Below, one piece after another: positions 1-6,363 of a stretch of DNA of 13,290 bases. The notes under the pieces are model-generated. The model searched no databases and was not told where the DNA came from. It saw only the letters and a program-made list of their open reading frames with translations. The first letter of the stretch is position 1. Each line of letters begins with the position of its first letter. Origin of the DNA: Flavobacteriales bacterium. GTDB taxonomy: Bacteria; Bacteroidota; Bacteroidia; Flavobacteriales; Flavobacteriaceae. Made by a program: the position numbers and the translations under genes. Where the stretch lies: assembly GCA_027031025.1 (NCBI GenBank), contig JALVEJ010000089.1, positions 1 through 13,290 of the forward strand. Direction: 5' to 3'.

Positions 1-162
1 CAAGCATTTGATAAAGCTATTCAACTATTGATAGAGATTAGAAATAAGGCAAGAGCCGAAAAAAACTGGGCGTTGTCAGACCAAATACGCGATGAATTAG
101 CCAAATTCGGCATTCAACTCAAAGACGGTAAGGATGGGACGACTTATAGTTTTACAAATTAG
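1..162 (+). CDS. cysS: Cysteinyl-tRNA synthetase, C-terminal end (partial)
   Basis: Frame 1 is open from the first base and ends at TAG 160-162, giving the last 53 residues of a protein that begins outside the window. The visible part is an amphipathic helix followed by a short beta element, with the pattern IRNKARAEKNWALSDQIRD, then ELAKFGIQLKDGKDGT. This is the conserved C-terminal end of bacterial CysS, where Arg/Lys-rich 'AR..K.W..SD.IRD.L...GI...D...GT' closes the tRNA-binding helical domain. The enzyme charges tRNA-Cys with cysteine in the cytoplasm. The catalytic HIGH and KMSKS motifs lie upstream and cannot be checked. The next gene starts only 15 bases after the stop on the same strand, so the two are probably co-transcribed. 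Identification rests on the tail alone but the pattern is distinctive. Confidence 0.85.
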   Translation, partial: QAFDKAIQLLIEIRNKARAEKNWALSDQIRDELAKFGIQLKDGKDGTTYSFTN

Positions 163-177
163 TTTAAATAGAAAGTT

Positions 178-396
178 ATGGGAAATATAGCAAAATTACT
201 CATTTCAATAGGCGTCTTATTTATCATTATGGGCTTGTTTACTTGGGCATTTGGCGGTTTGTTCTCTTGGTTTGGCAAATTGCCCGGCGATATCCGTATT
301 CAAGGTGATAATTATTATTTTTATGCCCCTATAACCAGTATGATTATAATCAGCTTGGTGTTAAACTTGTTGATATATATTTTTTCAAAGTTATAG
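178..396 (+). CDS. DUF2905 family small membrane protein
   Basis: This 72-residue protein has two hydrophobic segments (about residues 5-25 and 52-70) separated by a short polar loop containing the signature PGDIR (residues 36-40) followed by 'I.GDNYYFYAPIT'. That arrangement (TM, LPGDI + aromatic beta-like stretch, PLTS, TM) is characteristic of DUF2905, a family of inner-membrane proteins of about 70 residues with no known function. The ATG at 178 is the natural start: AGAAAG a few bases upstream is a weak ribosome-binding site and there is no longer open frame. It lies 15 bases after cysS and probably depends on the cysS promoter. It faces the minus-strand sulfur gene convergently, with only 24 bases between the stops and no convincing terminator. 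Family assignment is confident; function is unknown. Confidence 0.85.
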   Translation: MGNIAKLLISIGVLFIIMGLFTWAFGGLFSWFGKLPGDIRIQGDNYYFYAPITSMIIISLVLNLLIYIFSKL

Positions 397-420
397 CGTT
401 TTAGTTGATTTCATGAAACA

Positions 421-1536
421 TTATTTCTGACTGTTGCACCGGTTTTCTCCGGCTTCCAAGTCCACTAAGTCATGGTTTTCTGCATCTCCGGAAATATTCA
501 AATCTACAATTTGTTCATAATTAGGCGGTGTATCGGGCATATCGGTTAAGATTTCATTGATAAATGCTTTTTCCTCTAAGTATAGTAAAGGCAAATGTTC
601 TTTCAAATATTGCAAAGTTTTGCCAATCAATTTGCCGTCAAATGCAACCGGTTGGTGATAATGTCCGGGCAAGACCAACGTGTCTTCCGGTAAGTTTAAA
701 ATCTTTTGCAATGACCGGTATAATTTAGCTGTTTTTTGACGGGCAATTTCGTCAGTTGATTTTAAATCAGGGCGTCCAACGCCATTTAAAAAGAGCAGGT
801 CGCCGCTAAACAATATTTGGTTATTAAGTAAATAGGACAAACTTTCGTCGGTATGTCCGGGAGTATGGATAGCTTTTAAAACCGCTTTCCCAATTGTGAT
901 TTGATCGTCATCTTGAATCGGTGTAAATTTGTATTGAACAAGATTTTGAGCCGGCAATAATAATTTGGCTCCCGTTTGTTCGGCAAGTTGTTTGCTGCGC
1001 GAAAAATGGTCGGCATGAATGTGTGTGTCTAATACATATTTGATTTGCGCTTGGTTTTCGCTTGCCAAATCAATAAAAGTTTGCGGTTCAACGGCAGCAT
1101 CAATGACGGCTGCTTCACCATTATTGATAATTAAATAAGACAAACAACCTTTACCGGCGCGTCTAATTTGTGTGATTTTGGTGTCTTCTAATAGCATTTC
1201 TGCGGTATTCCAAACCCGTGTCCAGTGTTTGATACCACCTTCAAGTGAATAGGCTTCAATATCCAAATCACGCAACTGTTCTGTGGCTTTCCGGCTTAAA
1301 AAACCTTCTTGACAAACAACAACCACTGGCAAGCCGGATGTAAAACCCATATCAAGAAAAACATTATCATCCGTTTCTTGTAAAGCGCTGTTAACCGGCA
1401 AAAGTTCACTGCCCGGAATATGCCATTGGTCAAAATTTTCTTGTGACCGCACATCGACAATCTTAACGGGAATTTGTTCTTGTAACAGTTTTTTTAAACT
1501 TTCGATAGTAATTGTATCAGTGTCGAATAATGCCAT
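421..1536 (-). CDS. Rhodanese-MBL fusion, persulfide dioxygenase-like
   Basis: A 371-residue two-domain protein. Residues about 8-110 form a rhodanese domain with candidate active-site Cys75 in the loop CQEGFLSR and the usual 'EGGI..W' near its end. Residues about 120-320 form a metallo-beta-lactamase fold of the ETHE1/glyoxalase II type: THIHADH at 171-177 (His172, His174, Asp176, His177), PGHT with His228, SGDLLF with Asp246, GRPD at 254-257, and LPGH with His292. The tail carries 'PPNYEQIV..N' and 'LEAGENRC', commonly seen at the end of rhodanese-MBL proteins. By family knowledge such proteins oxidise glutathione- or other persulfides to sulfite and move sulfane sulfur, in the cytoplasm. 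The rhodanese domain comes first, unlike CstB of Staphylococcus. It is the last gene of a three-gene run, 9 bases after the acyltransferase stop. Domain calls are firm; the exact substrate is inferred. Confidence 0.85.
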   Translation of the reverse strand: MALFDTDTITIESLKKLLQEQIPVKIVDVRSQENFDQWHIPGSELLPVNSALQETDDNVFLDMGFTSGLPVVVVCQEGFLSRKATEQLRDLDIEAYSLEGGIKHWTRVWNTAEMLLEDTKITQIRRAGKGCLSYLIINNGEAAVIDAAVEPQTFIDLASENQAQIKYVLDTHIHADHFSRSKQLAEQTGAKLLLPAQNLVQYKFTPIQDDDQITIGKAVLKAIHTPGHTDESLSYLLNNQILFSGDLLFLNGVGRPDLKSTDEIARQKTAKLYRSLQKILNLPEDTLVLPGHYHQPVAFDGKLIGKTLQYLKEHLPLLYLEEKAFINEILTDMPDTPPNYEQIVDLNISGDAENHDLVDLEAGENRCNSQK

Positions 1537-1545
1537 AACTTTATA

Positions 1546-2298
1546 TTATTTTGAAAATTCTTTTGCGATTTGGTCATTCATCAACTCGTTGTATATCAAC
1601 TTGTAAGCAAAATCCTTAAGTTCGTCTACATCTTCCAAAGTCAATTGATCTGTTTGGATAACCGGTAAAATTTTAACCCGCAAAGTTCCCGGACCGCCTT
1701 GAAATAAATCATAAGGAAATTTGTGTTTGTTATCAAAATACACCATCGGAATAATCGGTAGTTGATGCTCTATTGCCATTCGAAAAGCCCCGTTTTTAAA
1801 AGGCGCCAGCAATAGTTTCGGGTCCGGCACGCCGCCTTCGGGATAGATGGCAATACTATTGCCTTTTTTAATAAAATCAACCACTTGGTCATAGACTTCC
1901 TTCCGGCTTTTCGGCGATTTTCTATCGACCATAATATTGGATTTTTTATATAAATATCCGAAAATAGGCAATTTGCTTAATTCCTTTTTTCCCACAAATA
2001 CAAAAGGCGAATAGATGACTTTGAGCAATACCATAATATCCATGACCGATGTGTGATTGCCGATGATAACATATGATTTTTTAGGGTCGATATGGGCTTT
2101 ATTGTCAAGTTTTACCCGGAATCCCATCCAAAACAATACCCATGAACCCCAAACATGTTTCATCCATGTAAACAACTTTTGCATATCAAAAGCAATAGCG
2201 ATATAAATAAAAGGTGAAAAAATGATAATAGGAAGCCCGGCAATGATGACAAACCAAGCCCGCCAGATTAATCTTAAAATATTTTTCAACCACTTCAT
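1546..2298 (-). CDS. plsC: 1-acyl-sn-glycerol-3-phosphate acyltransferase (PlsC-type LPLAT)
   Basis: A 250-residue membrane-associated acyltransferase. The first 60 residues hold one long or two short hydrophobic segments (about 13-36 and 48-60). The LPLAT motifs follow in order: NHTSVMD at 81-87 (catalytic His82 and Asp87 of HX4D), the VGKKEL block at 102-107, MVDRKSP at 123-129 (motif II region with Arg), YPEGG at 152-156 (motif III), and IIPM at 182-185 (motif IV). Family members transfer an acyl chain to lysophosphatidic acid in phospholipid synthesis at the inner membrane; related enzymes acylate other lipids, so the acceptor is inferred. Length is normal for PlsC. The gene lies 25 bases after the CapA-like gene and 9 bases before the rhodanese-MBL gene on the same strand. 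A TAnnTTTG-like element at 2307-2314 could give it its own transcript. Confidence 0.88.
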   Translation of the reverse strand: MKWLKNILRLIWRAWFVIIAGLPIIIFSPFIYIAIAFDMQKLFTWMKHVWGSWVLFWMGFRVKLDNKAHIDPKKSYVIIGNHTSVMDIMVLLKVIYSPFVFVGKKELSKLPIFGYLYKKSNIMVDRKSPKSRKEVYDQVVDFIKKGNSIAIYPEGGVPDPKLLLAPFKNGAFRMAIEHQLPIIPMVYFDNKHKFPYDLFQGGPGTLRVKILPVIQTDQLTLEDVDELKDFAYKLIYNELMNDQIAKEFSK

Positions 2299-2306
2299 AT
2301 CGCTCG

Positions 2307-2314
2307 CAAAAGTA
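2307..2314 (-). promoter_or_regulatory. Possible internal promoter -7 element before plsC
   Basis: The minus strand reads TACTTTTG, matching the Bacteroidota -7 consensus TAnnTTTG, 8 bases before the plsC ATG. No TTG -33 element is visible at 17-23 bases upstream, and a start here would give an almost leaderless transcript. It may be a secondary promoter or chance. Confidence 0.3.
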
Positions 2315-2323
2315 AGAAAAAAA

Positions 2324-3406
2324 TTAATCTGGAATAATGTCTAAATAATGCTTGTAATATCGCATCATTTTTTGATAATCGGTATTTTTAATAAAATAAT
2401 CCGGTCGGAATAAAAAATCTTCAACCGGTAAAATTTCATAATGGCGCCGGTCGTTTTTTGAGTATTTATACACCCAAATCGGAATGATTTGATAACCGGA
2501 CAGTTTTAATATTCCGGTCGTTGGATTTTTTGAAAATGTCAATCCGATAATTACACTACCATCTCTTGGAAATTTACGTTGATTACTGATAAAATTACCT
2601 AAGGAATAAGCCGTTAAGTGAATGTTTTTGTTCACATAATCATGTTGATGTTCAACATCTTGTATCACATGCGGATGTGATCCGATTATCCAATTAATAC
2701 CTTGCCGGTGCAAAAAATCCACTAATTTTTTTTGAGATTGATTCGGATGATTTCGATACTGTTCTCCCCAATGTAAAAATACGATAATACCATCCGGATT
2801 TTGTAACCGGACTTTTTGTATGTCTTGTTTGATTGCCGTTGTATCAATCAAATTAACATAAGCCGGTTTCGGCACAGGTATCCCATTAGTGCCGTAAGTA
2901 TAATTGAGTAAGGCTAATTTAATCCCGTTTTTATTCAAAATCAACGCATTATGATCTTGACGTTCGTTAGCATTTCTAAAAGTCCCGGTATGAGCTATTT
3001 GCAAAGAATCCAAAACATCCAAAGTTTTAACAATGCCTCGTAATCCTTTGTCGCAACTGTGATTGTTGGCTGTCAACAAAACATTGATACCGGCATCTTT
3101 GCATGCGTTTGCCAAAGCCGGTGGGGCGCTAAACTGCGGATAGCCCGAATATGGTTTTACGCCTAAGGTAGTTTCCAAATTACCGGCAACAAAATCTGCT
3201 TGTTGAAAAATTTTTCTGGCGTATTTAAAATTTTCAGAGTAGTCATAAGATGCGTCATCAGGTTGATAAGCTGCTTGCAACTGCGGTCCATGGCTCATGA
3301 TGTCACCAACAAACATAATTTTTAAGCTGTCGCCAGGTATTTGTTGTGCAGTTGTCAAATACCACCAACCAAATAAAAAAAATAGTGTGCTATAAATTTT
3401 AAACAT
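2324..3406 (-). CDS. CapA-family (PGA_cap) metallophosphoesterase-like exported protein
   Basis: A 360-residue protein with an N-terminal signal peptide (hydrophobic 7-18, likely cleavage after about TTA-Q, residues 20-21), so it is probably periplasmic or outer-surface. The mature part has the CapA/PgsA fold signatures in order: MFVGDIM (GD at 34-35), GNLET at 75-79, the long TANNHSCDKG block (Asn114, Asn115, His116), HWGEQY at 212-217, GSHPHV at 242-247 and YSLGNF at 267-272. These correspond to metal-binding positions of calcineurin-like phosphoesterases. The family is named for Bacillus capsule polyglutamate synthesis, but no capB or capC homologue lies next to it, so a role in polyglutamate is not supported here; hydrolysis of a phosphoester or envelope maintenance is as likely. 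It is first in the run with plsC and the rhodanese-MBL gene, and divergent from the FAD oxidoreductase. Confidence 0.83.
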   Translation of the reverse strand: MFKIYSTLFFLFGWWYLTTAQQIPGDSLKIMFVGDIMSHGPQLQAAYQPDDASYDYSENFKYARKIFQQADFVAGNLETTLGVKPYSGYPQFSAPPALANACKDAGINVLLTANNHSCDKGLRGIVKTLDVLDSLQIAHTGTFRNANERQDHNALILNKNGIKLALLNYTYGTNGIPVPKPAYVNLIDTTAIKQDIQKVRLQNPDGIIVFLHWGEQYRNHPNQSQKKLVDFLHRQGINWIIGSHPHVIQDVEHQHDYVNKNIHLTAYSLGNFISNQRKFPRDGSVIIGLTFSKNPTTGILKLSGYQIIPIWVYKYSKNDRRHYEILPVEDFLFRPDYFIKNTDYQKMMRYYKHYLDIIPD

Positions 3407-3429
3407 AGTTCAAATAAAAATTAAAAATA

Positions 3430-3437
3430 CAAAAATA
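3430..3437 (-). promoter_or_regulatory. Candidate -7 promoter element for the capA-plsC-rhodanese run
   Basis: The minus strand reads TATTTTTG, a match to TAnnTTTG, ending 23 bases before the CapA-like ATG at 3406. I cannot find a TTG -33 element at the expected distance (about 3455-3463); that area is occupied by the -7 box of the divergent gene. Confidence 0.45.
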
Positions 3438-3438
3438 A

Positions 3439-3468
3439 TTGTTTCTTTTGAAGCATTTTTTATCTTTG
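3439..3468 (+). promoter_or_regulatory. Bacteroidota promoter for the FAD oxidoreductase
   Basis: TATCTTTG at 3461-3468 matches the -7 consensus TAnnTTTG, and TTG at 3439-3441 sits 19 bases upstream as a -33 element. The -7 box ends 25 bases before the ATG at 3494, giving a short leader. The -33 element lies one base from the divergent minus-strand -7 element. Confidence 0.65.
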
Positions 3469-3493
3469 TCACAAATTGAAAATTAGATAACTT

Positions 3494-4927
3494 ATGTGGA
3501 AAAAAGGTTTAGATCATTCCCAAAAGAAAAGTCATTATGTGGCGGTAGTCGGTGGTAGTGTTTCAGGTTCGGAAGCCGCTGCGATGCTTGCCGACAAGGG
3601 GGTGCGTGTCGTGGTTATTGACCAAAATCCCTTACCTTACGGAAAACTGGAAGACGGATTGCCCAAATGGCATCATAATTTGCGCGATAAACAAGAACAG
3701 GAAATTGATAAAAAATTAGACCAACCTCGTGTTCGTTTTATCCCGAATTTAAAAATCGGAAAAGATTTCAGCTTTAAAGATTTGGTTGATTTAGGTTTTA
3801 CGGCTGTCATTTTAGCCAATGGCGCTTGGAAAGACCGCCCGCTGCCTGTCCCCGGAATTGAAAAATTTAAAGACAAGGGGTTAATCTACCAAAATGATTT
3901 AGTTAAATGGTATAACCATTATCATGAACCGGATTATAAAGGTAAACAGTATGAAATAAAAGACGGTGCTGTCGTTATTGGAGGTGGTTTGGCATCATTG
4001 GATGTGATGAAAATTGTGATGATGGAATTGGTTGAAAGAGCATTAAAAGAAAAATTTGGCAAAGATATCGTGGTAGACCAATTCGAAATGGAGAAAAAAG
4101 GTTTGGATAAATACTTAGAACAATTTGGTCTGAAGTTTGAAGATTTAGGTATCAAAGGCGCTACATTGGTTTATCGCCGTCAAGCCAAACACATGCCGTT
4201 AAAACAACCGCAAGGTGGCACGCAAGAAGCTAAAGAAAAAGCCCAAATCGTGTCGCAACGTATTTTAGACAACTATAAAAAGAAGTTTCATTTTCACTTT
4301 ATCCCCGAAGCAACTCCGGTTGATTATATTGAAGAAGATGGTAAGCTTAAAGGATTGATTTTACAAAAATTACGTACGCTGGACAATGGTAAATTAGAAC
4401 CTATTGAAGGCGAAACCTTTCCTATTTATACCGAACAAGTCATTTCATCTATCGGTAGTATCCCTGAAAAAATTGAAGGTATTCCTTATGAGGGCGACCG
4501 TATTAAAACTGAAGGTGATGAGTCTATTTCGCGGGTTAGCGGCTATGACAATGTTTTTGCCATTGGTAATGCCGTTACCGGAAAAGGTAATATTAAAACA
4601 GCCAAGGAACACGGCTCAATGGTAACTCAAAAACTTTTGGACGAATATCTACAAAAAAACACCCAAGCTTTTGATATGGAATTGGAAGCTTATAACGAAG
4701 AAGTCCGTAGGAAAACCGATGAAAAAATTTCGGAAATATTTAAGCAGGTTTTTAACAAAGAAATCCCCGATGATGTAACGGTCGATCATATCTGGGAAGT
4801 CAGTAAAGCTTATCAAGATCGGGTTGGATATAAAGATTACAAGTCTTGGGTTGAAAGTCACAAACCCGTTCGGTATGAAGATATTATCGCAAAAAAGAAA
4901 GCGGAGAAAGCAGCTAAGGAAGCATAA
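3494..4927 (+). CDS. Adrenodoxin reductase/FprA-like FAD-dependent oxidoreductase
   Basis: A 477-residue flavoprotein of the two-dinucleotide-domain type. Residues 16-27 (VAVVGGSVSGSE) form the FAD-binding Rossmann loop in a G-x-S-x-x-G variant, followed by the acidic end VVVID (39-43) and 'PLPYGKLEDGLPKWH' (46-60), which aligns with the PFG..R.GVAPDH segment of adrenodoxin reductase. ILANGAWKDRPLPVPG (106-121) closes the first FAD part. VVIGGGLASLDVMK (160-173) is the NAD(P)-binding loop, with YRR at 227-229. VFAIGNAVTGKGNIKTAKEHG (354-374) is the C-terminal FAD contact. Residues after about 390 form a lysine-rich helical tail. There is no cysteine anywhere, excluding disulfide-reductase chemistry or an in-chain Fe-S cluster. 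By family it would pass electrons between NAD(P)H and a ferredoxin-like partner; none is encoded nearby. Substrate unknown. Confidence 0.82.
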   Translation: MWKKGLDHSQKKSHYVAVVGGSVSGSEAAAMLADKGVRVVVIDQNPLPYGKLEDGLPKWHHNLRDKQEQEIDKKLDQPRVRFIPNLKIGKDFSFKDLVDLGFTAVILANGAWKDRPLPVPGIEKFKDKGLIYQNDLVKWYNHYHEPDYKGKQYEIKDGAVVIGGGLASLDVMKIVMMELVERALKEKFGKDIVVDQFEMEKKGLDKYLEQFGLKFEDLGIKGATLVYRRQAKHMPLKQPQGGTQEAKEKAQIVSQRILDNYKKKFHFHFIPEATPVDYIEEDGKLKGLILQKLRTLDNGKLEPIEGETFPIYTEQVISSIGSIPEKIEGIPYEGDRIKTEGDESISRVSGYDNVFAIGNAVTGKGNIKTAKEHGSMVTQKLLDEYLQKNTQAFDMELEAYNEEVRRKTDEKISEIFKQVFNKEIPDDVTVDHIWEVSKAYQDRVGYKDYKSWVESHKPVRYEDIIAKKKAEKAAKEA

Positions 4928-4946
4928 TAAAACCTATTAAACTAAA

Positions 4947-4978
4947 AAAAAATCCGGCAAAATTCTGCCGGATTTTTT
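4947..4978. terminator. Strong bidirectional intrinsic terminator
   Basis: A 13-bp perfect stem (4947-4959 with 4966-4978) containing the core TCCGGCA/TGCCGGA closes a 6-base loop (4960-4965). On the plus strand the 3' arm ends in six T; on the minus strand the 5' A-run at 4944-4952 becomes a U-tract. It lies between the convergent stops of the FAD oxidoreductase (4927) and the U32 gene, and the U32 stop codon (4977-4979) is inside the stem. Confidence 0.92.
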
Positions 4979-6227
4979 ATGACATTTCATTTTTGACTAG
5001 TTTATACAATTTGTCTGCCGGACGTATCTTTTTGTCTATTTTAATGGAAACAATGTCTCCTTTTTTGGCTTGGGTACCGGGTTGGTCGTTGACATACATT
5101 TGTTCTATTACTTTTTCAACCACGCCGGTTGTCGGTCCGGTAATCAAAATTTTGTCACCTTGTTTGAGGTCAAAAGCTTCCATTTTAAACTCCGCTACTT
5201 GTGCTTTGGGATAATAATGCCAACCTTTGCCCAAGTAAATTTTCTTTTGCGTTGCATGTGACCCCGGTGTTGTCCATTCGCCTAATTTTTTACCGAGGTA
5301 ATAACCGCTCCAAAATCCGCGGTTATAAACCGTTGCCAGGCGTTCTATCCATTTTTCAATGCGTTCGGGCGTAAATGTGCCGTCATACAAAGCATCGATT
5401 GCTTCACGATAGGTTTTGACCGTTGTAGCAACATATTCCGGGGCTCTGCCGCGTCCTTCAATTTTCAAAACACTGACACCGGCATCTTTAACTTGGTCTA
5501 GAAAATCTAAAACCATCAAATCTTTGGGTGACATAATGTATTCGTTGTCAATTTCTAATTCAATTCCGGATTCTTTGTCGATAACAATATACGGTTTTCG
5601 ACAATTTTGCTTGCAGGCACCGCGATTGGCTGAGGAATTATAAGTATGCAAACTCATGTGACATTTGCCCGACACCGCCATACACAAAGCGCCGTGTCCG
5701 AAAATTTCTATTTCAACCAAACGTCCCGAAGGCCCTTTTATCTGTTGTTTTTCAATCTGTTCGGTTATGTGTTTTACTTGCCGCAAACTCAATTCGCGAC
5801 TAAGCACCATCGTGTCGGCAAAAGTGCTGTAAAATTTTAAAGTTTCTACGTTGGTAATATTAATTTGCGTAGAAATATGCACTTCCAATCCGGCTTCACG
5901 TGCCATAAACATAACTGCTTGGTCTGCAACAATAACGGCGCTAACACCGGCATCTTTGGCAGCTTTGATTAGTTTTTTAGCCATCAACAAGTCGTGGTCA
6001 TAAACAATGGTATTTAAGGTTAAGTATGACCGGACACCGTTTTGTTCACAACGCCGGACAATTTCGGGCAAATCATCCAATTCGAAATTGATACTTGACA
6101 CGGCACGCATATTGAGTTGTTCAACACCAAAATAAACCGAGTCGGCACCATTGTCAATAGCGGCTTGCAGGGCTTCCCAACTGCCTGCCGGTGCCATCAA
6201 TTCTATTTTATCGTTTTGTTTTCGCAT
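4977..6227 (-). CDS. Peptidase U32-family protein, TrhP-like tRNA hydroxylase candidate
   Basis: A 416-residue protein that opens with the U32 hallmark ELMAPAGSWEALQAAIDNGADSVYFG (TIM-barrel-like half) and carries the full U32 signature at 174-192: E.F.HGALCMAVSGKC..S. Four cysteines, Cys182, Cys189, Cys205 and Cys209, have the C-x6-C-x15-C-x3-C spacing seen in U32 proteins and could bind an iron-sulfur cluster. NRGFWSGY at 302-309 and a C-terminal beta domain (about 330-412) match the TrhP/YegQ branch rather than the shorter UbiU or UbiV. By family knowledge TrhP makes 5-hydroxyuridine at tRNA position 34 using prephenate; older annotations call the family collagenase-like peptidase. The start ATG at 6227 is supported by a -7 promoter box 19 bases upstream. 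Single-gene unit ending in the shared terminator. Confidence 0.85.
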   Translation of the reverse strand: MRKQNDKIELMAPAGSWEALQAAIDNGADSVYFGVEQLNMRAVSSINFELDDLPEIVRRCEQNGVRSYLTLNTIVYDHDLLMAKKLIKAAKDAGVSAVIVADQAVMFMAREAGLEVHISTQINITNVETLKFYSTFADTMVLSRELSLRQVKHITEQIEKQQIKGPSGRLVEIEIFGHGALCMAVSGKCHMSLHTYNSSANRGACKQNCRKPYIVIDKESGIELEIDNEYIMSPKDLMVLDFLDQVKDAGVSVLKIEGRGRAPEYVATTVKTYREAIDALYDGTFTPERIEKWIERLATVYNRGFWSGYYLGKKLGEWTTPGSHATQKKIYLGKGWHYYPKAQVAEFKMEAFDLKQGDKILITGPTTGVVEKVIEQMYVNDQPGTQAKKGDIVSIKIDKKIRPADKLYKLVKNEMS

Positions 6228-6246
6228 AGTTGTTCTTTTCGAAATG

Positions 6247-6254
6247 CAAAATTA
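6247..6254 (-). promoter_or_regulatory. Candidate -7 promoter element for the U32 gene
   Basis: The minus strand reads TAATTTTG, matching TAnnTTTG, 19 bases before the U32 ATG. No TTG is found 17-23 bases further upstream; the nearest is only 12 bases away (6267-6269). Confidence 0.45.
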
Positions 6255-6363
6255 AAGATAAAAGTGCAATTCCGGTTGGTTTTGTATTAATATGATTGAT
6301 GATGTAGAGGTTTTTTATAATATTGATTTATAGAACAACCGTTGTGGTTCAGAAATTTATTAA

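Noticed and set aside
409..418. TTTCATGAAA palindrome between the DUF2905 and rhodanese-MBL stops as a terminator
   Set aside because: It has no loop and no following T-run on either strand.
2324..3406. CapA-like protein as part of a polyglutamate capsule operon
   Set aside because: No CapB, CapC or other Pgs component is adjacent; the family name alone does not support this function.
3673..4155. Minus-strand open frames within the FAD oxidoreductase
   Set aside because: Ser/Ile/Pro-rich translations with no motif, on the opposite strand of a conserved enzyme gene.
6300..6363. Possible terminator after the receptor gene (ACAA..TTGT around 6334-6345)
   Set aside because: The stem is four base pairs with mismatches outside it and no clean U-tract.
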